Under the pieces are notes generated by a model that was not told the origin of the DNA, searched no databases, and saw nothing but the letters and a program-made list of their open reading frames with translations. From Takakia lepidozioides (lineage: Eukaryota > Streptophyta > Takakiopsida > Takakiales > Takakiaceae): DNA of 64,000 nucleotides. A program made the translations under genes and the position numbers. Position 1 is the stretch's first letter, and each line of letters starts with the position of its first letter. Positions 1-11,447 of the stretch are shown here, one piece after another. The stretch lies in NCBI GenBank assembly GCA_030704615.1, contig CM060732.1:59191053-59255052 (forward strand). The letters are read 5' to 3'.

Positions 1-447
1 TCTTGCACGACAGGGGTTCAAAAAAAATGGGTCTGACAATGAGCAAAACTCCTCCAATCTGCCTGGCCAATAAAATGAAACATCTTTTTGAGCATGATAC
101 AACTTTCATTGGGTCTGTTTTACTATAATTCAGGCACTACTTCCTAGACTGGCAGAATACCAAAAATATGTTGGACACTGCAAACAAGGATACTGAGTTC
201 GTACTTGAGGGAAGGCTAGCTGCAGCAGCTTGCGCATCAAAGTTGCCAAAGAAACATGGCAGTTGATTTGCCAAAAGACCTCATTAGTATTGAAAGCAAA
301 AGTTGTATCTTACCTCTCCAGCTTGTACACATAATTTTTATTCAGTTTCTCTTGTTGCTCCAGTGTAATGTATCTGATGTACAAAATTCCTGGTGGTATT
401 GCCCACAGCCCCCCACTTGTCAATCAAGGTCACATCTGTGCTTGTTG

Positions 448-640
448 CTACCTCAAGTTATTGTCAAGGGGTTGTGGTGCGAAGGCTTCTACAGCACCAC
501 GTCGCTCTTTCCACCTTCCCAATTTGCCTTCATTTGTGAGCGGTACAATACATACCTCAAGCAGGTTCAGACCCATAAGCATAGCCACACATGACACGCC
601 GATTGGAAAGCCTGCCCAATGCCCATATGCGTTCTCTGCC
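448..640 (-). CDS. Exon of a CcdA-like thylakoid thiol-disulfide transporter (partial)
   Basis: The minus-strand reading frame contains a hydrophobic segment with the core MGLNLLEV, preceded by an AYG..AG.P stretch. This spacing matches plant plastid CcdA proteins, which carry reducing power across the thylakoid membrane for cytochrome c assembly in the lumen. A likely acceptor (ggcag) lies just 5' of the exon near 636-640, and a possible donor (AAG|GTGGAA) lies near 514, so the real exon may be about 515-635. No other exon of the gene is visible in the window. The exon sits just outside the outer edge of the left duplicated arm. Family assignment rests on one short block recognised from memory and is moderate. 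Confidence 0.5.
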
Positions 641-765
641 AACGATGCGCCGCCCGGCGGTTTCCATGCCCAACACTTAGTGCACCAACACTCAATCCTG
701 TCGAGAACATGCCATAGATCTGTTTGGAAAGGGGTCAGGACTACTGCCCAAAGATGAGAGACCAA

Positions 766-1111
766 CTAGAGATCAACCATATACACTTGAAGAATGGAAT
801 ATATAGAAGGAAATGAAATACCTAGAAGACCTTGAAAACATTGAAACATTGAAACATTGAAAACATTTCAGCAATAAATTTCAAAATTGCATCACTCTAA
901 TGTATGTAAACGTCCCAGCAAACATCCTACCATTGAAAACATCCCACCATTGAATAATGTAAAACATTTCAGCATTGCATAATTTGAAATTTCCTAGTAG
1001 TGCATAGGCTGTAATATTACATACAATTAAGGCATCAAAATTGCCACATTAATTAAGGGGCCCTAGCTTCATGTTGAGTTATAAGGGACTGTGCCATTTG
1101 GCAGTGATTAC
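766..1111. other. AT-rich stretch with short TTGAAACA-like repeats, no gene seen
   Basis: Several imperfect copies of a TTGAAACAT/TTGAAAACAT motif lie around 820-870 and again to about 975. No convincing coding sequence is present. The stretch is the genomic flank just upstream of the LINE insertion, and it is mirrored at about 57044-57390. Confidence 0.6.
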
Positions 1112-1118
1112 CATGTCA

Positions 1119-1594
1119 AGGGGAGCACATCCAACAACAGTCCTCACTCTCTGGAGGAGACAGTCTCGGCTACCTTGCGAGAGGAACAGCAACGGGCTTT
1201 CAAAGCCCTTAACATCAGGGTCACTGGGAAGCTAGGGGGCCTTGCTGAGGGGGACCCTCTTGACGCTGCCACCAGCCTTATTCAGCAAAACCTTGCTCTC
1301 CCACGGGGCGCGAGTGGCATTGAAAGGGCTTGGCGTGCATGATCTTCAGAGCACAAAGTCCTCTTCATTAGATTCAAGGACAAGGGTGCTCGGGATAGAG
1401 TCCTCAGGCAGAGGCCTCAATTGAGAGGTCAGGGTATGTATCTCAACGATGACTTGACCCCTTTGCAATACAACGCCATGCGGGCGCAACTCTTGCAGGT
1501 TAAGCAAGCTCGAGCTCAAGGGCACTATGCCGTGTACCGAGATGGGAGGGTAATTGTCCGGGAGCACGAACGTCGCCCCTCTAGCTCTAAATAG
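1119..1594 (+). pseudogene. LINE ORF1 C-terminal part (RNA-binding protein), with in-frame TGA
   Basis: The frame encodes a segment ending GIERAWRA, an in-frame TGA at 1340-1342, then a segment beginning HKVLFIRFKDKGARDRVL and reaching a TAG at 1592-1594. The pattern of a basic RxxR helix, a VxF strand and a DLT...R..L..AR..G motif resembles the RRM and C-terminal domains of L1 ORF1 proteins, which bind LINE RNA and form the transposition particle. The N-terminal half is missing because of 5' truncation. The TGA could be a CGA changed by C-to-T. The terminal TAG is in the same frame as ORF2. Both stops are present in both arms. Confidence 0.6.
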
Positions 1595-1597
1595 GGG

Positions 1598-4500
1598 TTG
1601 GGGCACCATGAGACCAACGCACGCTCACATCTACACATTGGCTCATGGAACTGTAATGGCTCGTTGTGGAGCCACCCTCAAGGGCTTCTAGATATTCTTT
1701 CCAAGTGTGATGTTCTTTTTCTTTTGGAAACTCATGCGTATGAAGGAAATGACCCCCCTTTTATTCTCGGGTATAGCTTTCAGTCAGTGATTCGTCCACG
1801 TACAGGTCTCAAAGGATCTGGAGGTGTGGCTTGTTACTTTGCTGACTGGCTTCTCCCACTTATCTCCTTCCCATACAAAGACCCACTGGCAAGGTACATT
1901 TGGTGTCACATCAAAGGCTACAACATCCTGCTAGCGGGATGTTATTTTGCTCCGGCCGCATCTCCGCACAACGGCCTACATATTCGAACAGATTCACCAT
2001 ATGTTCCATTGGAAGACGATATGGCCCGTTTCCGTACCCCACAAACGGACATTTTCTTGGTTGGAGATTTCAACGCCCGTACAGGAACACTACAGGCCCC
2101 CATCTTCGACCACACAGATCCTCTACACATCCAATGCTCGCATACGGAATTGGAGAGGCAAAGTGCAGATTCCTCTTGCGAAATCACAAGTTACGGTCAC
2201 CATCTACTCAAGTTTTGTGAAACTCAGGGGCTGTCCATTTACAATGAAACAACCAACTTCAAATCCTCCAGCCAGTTCACTTGCCACATGTACAAGGGCC
2301 AAAGCGTGGTTGACTATCTCTTGGGGAGCCCCAACAAGCCTGATAGAATAAGCTCCTTTTACATCACGAGGTACCCAGATTCTGATCACTCTTGCCTTTC
2401 CTTTGCATTTCCTTCCATCTCCCTCCCCGTGAGGATCCCCTCTGCGTCTCTTCCCTTACACCCACGTATCCACTTTAATACCCCTTTCTCTCACTTACAC
2501 GACGCCGAGTATGAAACATACCTAGCGTCAACCCTCCCTTCCATTCTACATCTATCATCTCCTAACGACAAGGCTACACATCTTACTCAAGCCCTTTGGG
2601 ACTCAGCCCTGCGATCCTTTCATGTCACCCTTCCATCTACCTCCTCACCCTTCTCCACTCGTCGTTACGCACCATTTTATGATGAGGAATGCAAGACTGC
2701 TAGACGTCGCATCAAATTTTTACTACTTGATACCAATTCTTCTCCAGAGTCCACTAATCTTGCTCTTAAGCACTATAAGTCCCTCATTAGATCCAAAAAG
2801 CAAGCCTACACTATCAAGCTGCAATCTTCTTTCCTTGCTAAAATCAGATTTTCTCCTCGATCTTTTTGGTCCCTCCTTAAACCTCATAGAGATCCCCCCC
2901 AATCACTGACATTCATGTCTGGCATGAGTATGCACAGTCTTTGTACCATTCCCCAACCCAAACTCCTTCTCCTATAACCTCTAAACCCCTTCACTTCTCT
3001 CTCTTTACTATAGCCAATGTCAGTAAGGCAATGCAGAAGCTGCAAAATGGCAGAGCGGTGGACATTTCAGGACTTCAGAGTGAATTCATCAAGCATGCTG
3101 CACCTACTTTAGCCCCTTTTATAGCTAACCTCTTCAATGAGGTGGTGCAATGGGGCTTCCCAACAGAGTGGACAAAGAGCATCATCCACCCACTTTTTAA
3201 GAGCGGTGACAGGCTCGCACTGACAAACTATCGTACTATCATGGTGTCCTCATTACTTGCTAAACTGTTTGGGGCAGTAGTGGCCATGGAACTGGATGAT
3301 TGGGCTGAGCACTCTCGCATTCGTGCTGAGGGACAGGCTGGTTTCCGTCGAAACCGATCCACTATTGACCACATCTTCACTCTTCAAGTTATGGTGGAAA
3401 GTGCACGCTATGACAAAAGAATGGTCTATGTTTGCTTCGTGGACTTTCACAAAGCCTTTGATTCAGTTCCTCGGGACCTTCTCTTCCAACGGCTCCATAG
3501 AGTGGAAGTCCCTCCAGACATCCTTTGTGCCATCTCTTCTATGTATGAGATTGTCACTGGCATGGTCAACGTCGCTGGTGAATTCTCAGCCGAGATCCAC
3601 AGCAACATTGGAGTCAAACAGGGCTGCCCCCTTTCACCTACCCTGTTCGGGATCTACATTGACGGCTTGGAGAATTACATATCAAAAAACCATGGGGTTG
3701 GGGTCCCATTGGATGGGGGACCAACCCAATCAGATCTCCTCTATGCTGATGATGTTGCCCTTTTGGCACAATCCCCGGTCTTTCTGCAACGCCATCTCAA
3801 AATTTTGGAACAGTTCTGCAAAGACTATGGGATGCAGGTCAATCTTAGCAAGACCAAGATCATGGTCTTCAATGGCCAGGCTGATCGTAGATTCATCTTC
3901 AACCAGCAGGAAATTGAGATTGTGAAATCATACCGGTACCTAGGTCTGGTTATCCACTCCCCCAAGTTTCACTTTGCAGCCACTGCCTTGGACAGGTTGA
4001 CTAAAGGTAAGGTGGCCTCCGTCCGCCTTCAGGCCAAATGCAAGCAAATACATCTGCGGCATCCCCCGACCAAAAAGTGGCTGTTTGACACCGTCGTCAG
4101 CCCTGCTACCATCTATGGTTGTGAGTTCTGGGCACCTGGTGTCCCTGTCTCCTGGTGGGAAAAGAATTTGGAACCATTACAGTCATCTTTTCTCCAAGCA
4201 ATGCTTGGCGCCGGGAGCACAACTCCATCTCAGATCCTAGGTGCAGAGTTCGCATGTGTACCATTGCAATCCGAGGCCCTCTTCACGCTTACAATCTTTC
4301 TCCATAGATTGCAGGCCCTTCCACCCAAAGGGCTAGTGGCTAGGGCCCTCACAACATCTATGAGGCTCAAAGCTGCAGGTTTCAGGAACTCCTGGTATGC
4401 TCGAGTGGATTTCAACGTAACGGACTTTCTAATGCTTTCCTATTACCAATGAACCCAGATGAGGTGGACATCACATCCAGACATGACCGCAACATACTCA

Positions 4501-4955
4501 TTCGGAGAGAGCTTATGGAATTACATGTCAAGAGAACTTGGATGCTACCCAATCTCACGACAAAGCTCCACTTCTATCGAGAGACATTCTTGGTGCTCCG
4601 CGATGATAGAATCTTGAGACCAAATTACCTTTCAGCACCCTTATCTCCTTCCCTCTTGAGGGCATTGGGGCGGTTCAGGGTGGGTTCCCACAACCTACGG
4701 ATAGAGACTGGCAGATGGGAAAACCTGCAACCGGAGGACCGCCTATGTCCAGCTTGCATAGGGCGCAGCAAGGAAATTGAAACTGAAGAACACTTCTTCT
4801 TCTACTGCCCTCTATACTACGAGATCCGTGGGAGATTCCACTGTTTATTCAGTGGAACCCAAACTCTCACTGATGTCTTTCACTATGAGGATAAAAAATG
4901 CTTGGCAGCCTACCTACACGAGGCCTTCACCCTTAGACAATCGCTAGAACATTAA
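1598..4955 (+). pseudogene. LINE ORF2 endonuclease/reverse transcriptase, left copy, two frame breaks
   Basis: The N-terminal AP-endonuclease domain shows SWNCNG, LLETHAYEG, GDFNARTG (about residue 155) and SDHSCLSF (about 261). The reverse transcriptase shows QAGFRRNRS, GVKQGCPLSP (about 675) and the catalytic YADD (about 715). A CPAC...H....C zinc cluster lies near the C-terminus (about 1052). The frame is lost near 2900 by a one-base homopolymer deletion and again near 4408 by a 7-bp deletion, so this copy gives three open pieces. No ATG precedes the endonuclease. The first codon of the open frame after the ORF1 stop is TTG. It ends at TAA. Confidence 0.9.
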
Positions 4956-5138
4956 TTGTGGTTTCTGGATTTGTTCCTCTCTCATGTTTTCTTCCATTTT
5001 GTCCCATAAGCTCTACGAGCTTTCCGCGGACGTTATAAAGCACCATTTCATTTCATGTCAGTGCTAATTGTCAAGGAAGCTGGGTGGTAAAGTATATGGC
5101 TTTTGCATTATTTGAATGATTCACATGCCCCTTGTGAA

Positions 5139-8100
5139 TTGTCGCCCAGTACTGGTACTCCGCAAGGAGGATCGAGATGATGAGGACACTGCCCATGTGA
5201 AGGAAGTCACTCTCCACTTTCTGCAAGAGGTAAGTAGCGGCTAAAACAACTTGCATGCATGTCGTTGAAAGAGGTGGGACAGACGAGAGCAGATGCCTGC
5301 GCCGTGAGCGCCATAGCCGTGGAGTTCTGGTCTACATGTGCTATCCTCATCGTGTTGCAATCTTTCACGCCAACTTTGCTTTCTGAGTTCCTCTTAGGAA
5401 GCTTTGTGCATCGGACGTGGTTTGTACGTTGTACTTTTGTTACGTCTTTTCAGGTGAATACTTGATCATTTCCATTGATTTCCATAGCTGTCTAGGTCTG
5501 CGATGTGCACTACTGTCATGAATCATGAGTGTCCCAAACAGTGAGAATGTACTGGACTATCTTGAGGAGAGGAAGCTCCAGTACGACAACGTTGGTAAAA
5601 CTATCAAGCCACAGTCACTCGCACTGATGATGCGCTGATGCGTGAGGCAAATTAGCTGAAATTCCACGAGGACTGTCCACCCATGAAGCAGACAATGGGG
5701 GTGCATTTTCAGTGACAAACGGCTCTTTCGGTTTTGTTGACGGAATGGATGGAATGTGATATGACAGAGTGCTACAACTTCAAGTCAGCAGATGAATGCC
5801 TCGCGAGGGTCCAAGGTTTCATGCCATGAATCAACAAGATGTTGCGTTCCTTAAGAGGTGTCTACCTTTTCTGCTCCTTCAGTCGTTGCCCATGCCATCA
5901 GCACACACGGGTAGCGTTGCCTGGTCCTTCCTGCCCACAGACATCTGCACTTGCTGGTCACAAAAGAAAACCATGTGACTTGATACAAAGGATTGACAAA
6001 CACGGTCCAAGGGTCGTCAGAAGAGAAATTAATTTAGCAGAAAGTTGAGCAGACGTAACAGCAACAGATCAACACAATCAACTATACTTGCAGCTGGGGA
6101 TCACTGCTCAAGCAATAACACATGGCATCCCAAGCCTGGGTAGCCACAGCAATTCATTCCGCCTTATTGAAACAGCTCAGTTACAGTCCAGTCACAAGAA
6201 CTGGTGGAGGTATGCGACCTCTTCTTTCTTTAGTGTCTGTGGCAAACGTTCTAGTGGTGGGTGTAGGTATTCCACCCTCGGAAGAAAAAAGCAAAACACA
6301 AATTAGTCCTAGCAAAAAATAACATGCACGTACGGCGTAAATGCATGTCGCTCACCTCCCATCCTCCCCCGAGCTTTTTATTTTTATGTCTCGCAAGAGA
6401 CAACTACTTGTGCCCTATTGCAGTATTTATATACGACAAGTAAAACAATACAAAGGATATGGGATTATTACAATTAACTGGGAGGAGTGAATATGGTTCA
6501 TTAAAAGATGGTTTCCATTTACTGTCCCCATTTGATTTTCTTAGACATAACCAACCCTAGGTCTACTCATCATATTCCTCCCTCTGCCAAGTTGACTATC
6601 CAAATGTAAAATAATACCTACATTCCCCCGCCCAGGTGGGTATCTAGTATCTACATATAGTGCAGAGAATACGTAGACAGAAGTTGGTTATGAAAATGAG
6701 GTCATGCGATCCTGCGATCCTGCGTCATCTGCTCTTCTCTTTCACTCGCATCCTACTTTCCTGGCGACATGCAAACTCATTTCTTCGCCTTTTGAGAACC
6801 TGCGGTGATTGGCGCCCCTGAAGATTAGGTAGTCAACTTTTGAAGTTTTTTGCCATACACGAGGAGTTCCCCAGGATTTGGGAGCGGAAAGTGATATGCA
6901 GATGGTTAAACTGAAAGCGCATGTTATACTTGTGGGTGGGTAGATCGCAGATTTCGCTTTGGCAGACTGTAACCGCCACAGCGAAACGACCCAGAAAACG
7001 GGAGACAAACAAGGAAAAGATGGAAGATTTGCTAGATAATTAACCGGGGATCTTCGTTCCTCTGCATACATAGATTTCCCGAGAAGATTTCCTGCACTGC
7101 TAGATAATTATCCGCGCGCTAGGGGGACCTTCGTTCATCTGCATACATAGATTTCCTGAGAAGATTTCCTGCAGTGCCCATGCCGAGCTTGTAGAGGATA
7201 CCTGAAGGAACACACAGGGACAGATAGAACGAGTCCGTTTCAGAGAGAGAGGTCTTCCGTACCATACATTGGAGATTTCTGAGAGTTTTGCATAGACTGT
7301 AAATCCCATTGTGCTGTTAGAACAGTTACTTTCCTATCAGCGAAGAGACAGCGAGGGAAAGGGAGTTGGCAAGGTTTTGAGAATTTTGAAATCTAGATGG
7401 GTCCTTCAATGGAAATCTACAAGAAAATCAACGTCGCACGCTGTGTATGTGTCATTTATTGGCAGTTTGCGTAATTATTTTGGACGGGACTGATCAGGAA
7501 GAAAAACAAAAGAAGAACAGATGTGGACAATGATATCCGAAGATCACCAGCTGGTAATACCTGATTGTGTACACTGATCTATGACGCGAGAGAGTGTTTG
7601 TTATAGAAACAATCCAGTCACAAGAATTACTGGAGGTACGTGACCCACCCTGTTCATTCCGATCTGTGGCAAACATTCTAACTGCGAAGCTCTTATGGTG
7701 GGTGTAGGTATTCCAACCCTCGACCGTCCACACCAAGAAGAAACCAAAACAGCACAAAGTGAAATGCATGTGGCTCACCTCCCATCCTATCTATCATCCA
7801 TCTACCAGGTCGGTTTAGGGCAATTGTTTTAATCAGGATTATCCCATATCGTTTGTATTGTTTTTACTTGCTTCTATAAATACTGAAATAGGGCACAAGT
7901 TGGTATCTCTTGCGAGACATAAAAGTAAAACGCTCGGGGGAGGATGGGAGGTGAGCCACCGTGCATGTTATTTTTTGCTCTTAATTTCTGTTTTGTCCAT
8001 GTACATTTGGATCAATTCCCTGTAAAACCACGATGCCACATTTAGTGAAAGGCGATTACACCACCCCAGCGGTTTAGGTATTCGAACCCTCGTCCGTAGC

Positions 8101-8804
8101 GGTCCAAATACATGGAGAAAAAAAGAAAAACAGAAATTAGGAGCAAAAAAGAACATGCAGGGAAATGCATGTCGCTCGCCTCCCATCCTCCCCCGAGCCA
8201 CCAACTTGTGCGCTATTTCAGAATTTATAGCAGCAAGTCAAAACGATGCAAACGATATGGGATAATATTGACCAAAAGAATTGCCCTAAACTGGGTACTT
8301 GTGGCTTGGTTGTTCGAATAAGTAAGTAAAATGACCGATCAGGATTATTGTGGCGAGTTATGGAAGCCACAAGGGGGCTGTCAAGGCCCTGCATTTCTGA
8401 AACACTGGGGGCTCTGGGGGCTCGGATATACATCGGTGGGAGAAAGAGAGATCAGGTCCGTGCAGGAATGGACAGTGAGGGTCAACAAGGCCCCACAGAT
8501 CTGCTTGAACCATTCATGCAGGGACAACATCATTTTGTATGTTTTTATGTAGGAGATTGGAAGCAACCTCTGACTCCTTATATGTAGGCCCCCATGCTTG
8601 ACAAAAACTGTGATGCTTTTGCTTTCTGTATGTTCTTCCCTAGCTTCCATGGGAAATTTGATAAGATTGAAGCATACTTGCAATTTGTGGAGTTGTTCGT
8701 CTTTTGAGAAGGCTGGGTAGTGTGCGAAGGAAGGATGCCTGCATGACCACCATCATAGTCTGGTGCATTGACGCAGGATCCTTACTACGCTTCCCTGCAA
8801 CAAT
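5139..8804 (+). repeat. Direct repeat unit A (left arm)
   Basis: This stretch is repeated in the same orientation as unit B at 11448-14553, and both are mirrored in the other arm (B' 43560-46674 and A' 49322-53008). Unit A keeps about 630 bp (roughly 5598-6228) and a 160-bp stretch (8491-8650) that are absent from unit B. Short shared ends (ttgtcgccc... and ...ctgcaacaat) mark the borders. The unit contains exon-like sequence at its start, several related 200-bp repeats and a foldback, but no recognisable intact gene. Confidence 0.88.
7812..8291. repeat. ~480-bp foldback (imperfect inverted repeat) in unit A
   Basis: The outer ~190 bp at each end are imperfect reverse complements of each other. 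Shared landmarks are TTTAGGGCAATT, ATCCCATATCGTTTG, CTATAAAT, GCACAAGTTGGT and CTCGGGGGAGGATGGGAGG. The spacer is about 110 bp. Each half holds a TATA-like CTATAAAT, and a GGTTCGAATACC stretch that resembles a Pol III B box lies between the arms. A further copy of the arm sequence lies at about 6236-6480. The structure could be a MITE or SINE pair; no target duplication could be fixed. Confidence 0.7.
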
Positions 8805-8823
8805 CACATGAATCTTTTTGTGC

Positions 8824-9062
8824 GTCCCCTGTAGGGGGAAATATGTCAAATCCCCTATCTACAGGAAGGGGATTCGACGGAAAAAGATAGTATGCAGGGT
8901 TTTTTTTGGTCATTGGGGAAAGTGGGACCACAGGGGATATTACACGTAGGGGATATGCAGGGGTATTACACACAGGGGATATGCACGTAGGGGATATGCA
9001 GGGGGTATTACAAGCAGGGGATATGCCCCAAGGGGATAAGGGCATATATATCACCATAGGGA
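8824..9062. repeat. G-rich tandem repeats (AGGGGATATGCA-like)
   Basis: About a dozen AGGGGATAT or TAGGGGATATGCA units, with variants ending in GTATTACA, run through this stretch. GGGG runs recur every 10-25 bases. There is no coding signal. The same block is mirrored at 49064-49300. The regular GGGG spacing could allow quadruplex folding, which is inference only. Confidence 0.75.
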
Positions 9063-9415
9063 TACGAAATAGGGATGCCTACACGGTTTGGGCTCTACAC
9101 AGATATTCTTGGAGCACACACACTTTAGAAACCAGCTTTTCTGTTGAACTCAAACCGTTTTTTTCACTGTCTTCCCTTCTAATGTCAAAATGGCAAGACA
9201 CCAGATGTATCATATTAGCTCAAAAGGGCCAGAAAGGCATTTATCTGCAATGTGCCAACTGTTGAAACTCCACTAATAATTGCTGACAATTGTACTGCAA
9301 GAACCCTCAAGCGTTGAGGGTCAGCTGAATGTCATATACGTCCATGACGCAAATCTCCACATCTGTTTAACTTATTGTCAACAAATTATAAACTTATAAA
9401 CCACTCTCTAGCATT

Positions 9416-9862
9416 TCATTCAATAACAACTTCAATACCGTCTGGGGACTTAGCTGACTTCATTTTCAACTTCTCAACAGTCATGCCTACAAGTTCTGCC
9501 ACTTCTTCATCCCATGGTTGGCGGCCATGTTCCTGAATCAACATCTTCTTAGCTTTGTTGATCCGCGCTATTATCTCATAGACATGAATCTGCAAGGAAC
9601 ACCCACCATAACAATGGGTCCACTTTCACTTTTACAAAATGCAGAGCTACAACTGTATTCATTCATGCGAAGTTCTTCAGATTAGTTTCATGCTGGTGTG
9701 ACAAGCCAAAAGGCCACATATAGGCAAGCGGATGGTTCTTGACTGCTCAGCTATTGCATGCGTGATGGCCTGCCGAATCCACCAGAAAGCAAATGTGGAG
9801 AACTTGAACCCCTTCTTGGGATCAAACTTTTCATCTCCACGAATCAAACCCAAGCTCCCTTC
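9416..9862 (-). pseudogene. Plastid-type sigma-70 factor, two exons (left arm)
   Basis: Two minus-strand exons (9722-9862 and 9416-9589) encode sigma-70 regions 2.3 to 3. The first carries [41 protein letters not shown] in two adjoining blocks; the second carries IHVYEIIARINKAKK and DEEVAELVGMT. Plant nuclear genome copies of this family encode plastid RNA polymerase specificity factors. The first exon follows a good acceptor (tttggcag). The donor after RLP reads ATATGT where GTATGT would be expected, so splicing is probably lost. Upstream regions 1 to 2.2 and downstream region 4 are absent. This arm lacks 6 bp (two codons) relative to the right copy. It is most likely a captured or decayed fragment. 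Confidence 0.85.
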
Positions 9863-10246
9863 CTGCCAAAGAAAATGTACAGTTTTGAGTCAGATACGAC
9901 AGGTGCATACGACAAGAACATGATGCTGACCACATCCGTTGATATTACATTTTGAACGAGTTGGACACAATGCAAAGTCTTTTGAGGCACTCAGATCTTC
10001 CGAGAGAAACACTGGATAACCATGTATTGACATTAAACACATTACAACTAGCTGGTGTGCACGTTGGGAATAGAAGATCAACCCTCCTTTGAACCAGTCT
10101 TAAGCCTGTGAAACCTGTTGCTCCCTGTAATTGCCACAATCATCTTATCTGTCTGCAACAACTCCAGTGCATTGAATCTATGAGAGGCCTGTCCAAACTC
10201 GACCTACTTCTGAATCAAACAGTATAAATGCCTCGTAGACATCAAA

Positions 10247-10633
10247 CACAATTAATGTTCTAGCGATTGTCTAAGGGTGAAGGCCTCGTGTAGGTAGGCT
10301 GCCACGCATTTTTGATCCTCATAGTGAAAGACATCAGTGAGAGTTTGGGTTCCACTGAATAAACAGTGAAATCTCCCACGGATCTCGTAGTATAGAGGGC
10401 AGTAGAAGAAGAAGTGTTCTTCAGTTTCAATTTCCTTGCTGCGCCCTATGCAAGCTGGACATAGGCGGTCCTCCCGTTGCAGGTTTTCCCATCTGCCAGT
10501 CTCTATCCGTAGGTTGTGGGAACCCACCCTGAACCGCCCCAATGCCCTCAAGAGGGAAGGAGATAAGGGTGCTGAAAGGTAATTTGGTCTCAAGATTCTA
10601 TCATCGCGGAGCACCAAGAATGTCTCTCGATAG
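10247..10633 (-). mobile_element. LINE ORF2 C-terminal fragment (387 bp)
   Basis: The fragment runs from YRETFLVLRDDR through the CPAC...H....C zinc cluster to the ORF2 TAA plus six further bases (ttgtg). It then stops short of the LINE 3' UTR. The frame is open and continues upstream into unrelated sequence. Loss of the natural LINE 3' end means this is not a simple target-primed insertion. It is either a broken copy or part of a rearranged segment. Mirrored at 47489-47875. Confidence 0.88.
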
Positions 10634-11447
10634 CAAGACAAAGCAAGGTGCCCAATATCAAAACATTTCTGGGAGACTGCACTGCTTGAAACTCGGGACA
10701 AAGAACCCCTATCTGCAAATGCCTGTCAGTTGATCTGAGATTGAACTTTAATCTCGGTAAAAGTACCAGTTCAGATAATAGAGGGAGAGACCTCGCTGCC
10801 ATAAATCTACAACAAGCCCACAGACAGTCGGTCCCAAGGTGAGCGTTGAGGCGAAATTTTTCCAAAATGTACAGTTGTGCAATTCCCGAAGGGTGTCAGT
10901 GATCGTTCACTGGGTGAGACGATGTCTACCACCCTTGCAGCAACTGCTAGAAAACAAGGCATAAATGAGGAATTGCATATGATGACTACCACGCAAGGAT
11001 TAACCATCACACATGGCTTTTGTTGGGGGTCCAGCTCCAGGGCTCTGTCAAATTCCGCCTCCGACCCATCCCCCTGTGCGAACATGCCATTAATCAAGAT
11101 TATGATATACTGGGCAAAGACGGACACAATTGACCACGAACTCTCTACTTCTGCCTCCCGTACCCACTTAACAGTGGATGACCCGAAAAGAGGTGGGGGT
11201 TGACCTGACAGTGGAGGAGACAGAACTAGAATACCATCGTTCACAAAATCGACAGTCAACTGGCTGGCATTCCAGAAAAATCATAAAGTAACTCTCTTCG
11301 AAATGATGCACCTGCGCAAAAAGCTTCATGCCTCGTCGCGTTGCCAGGAGCTTCCTGTGGACATCCAACTGTGGTGGCCATAGCCCTCGCTGCAGCGACA
11401 GCTACAACAGCCGCCCCCACCCACAAGGCTGTGCCCACGACGACCAC
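10634..11447. other. Spacer with open frames but no recognised gene
   Basis: Overlapping open frames of about 108-150 codons occur on both strands, with no domain I recognise. A plus-strand segment at 11341-11537 is rich in Ala/Thr, then charged, and ends exactly at a perfect splice donor (CAAGAG|GTAAGT). This suggests an exon of an unidentified gene whose last part was copied into unit A (5139-5231). Mirrored at about 46675-47488. Confidence 0.35.

Larger units (their letters stand above)
1119..5053 (+). mobile_element. L1-type LINE, left-arm copy (5'-truncated, broken ORF2)
   Basis: This is a non-LTR retrotransposon holding the C-terminal part of ORF1, a full ORF2 region and a 3' UTR that ends in an ATTTCATTT-type tail. 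A 7-bp sequence CATGTCA occurs at 1112-1118 and again at 5054-5060 and is a plausible target-site duplication. It would mean the copy is truncated at the 5' end inside ORF1. Two indels relative to the right-arm copy break ORF2: one C missing from the C run near 2893-2900, and 7 bp missing near 4408. The twin in the other arm (53094-57036) is intact in ORF2. Confidence 0.9.

Noticed and set aside
1340-1594. Nuclear code reassignment (TAG/TAA read as Gln, as in some green algae)
   Set aside because: The 1121-codon LINE ORF2 uses CAA/CAG for Gln and has no internal TAG or TAA, and it and other genes stop at TAA or TGA. Isolated stops fit mutation better.
5598-6228. Interpretation of the A/B difference as a spliced intron (retrocopy)
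   Set aside because: The interval starts GTAAAA and ends TTTAG, but unit B keeps extra bases (gtaagattta) at the junction, so it is not a precise splice; a deletion is more likely.
8060-8100. tRNA gene (GGTTCGAATACC box-B-like motif)
   Set aside because: The T-stem pairs poorly and no acceptor stem or anticodon arm can be built around it; at most a SINE-like relic.
10807-11259. 150-codon minus ORF as a gene
   Set aside because: No domain or codon pattern recognised, and an equally long frame overlaps it on the other strand; kept only as a spacer.
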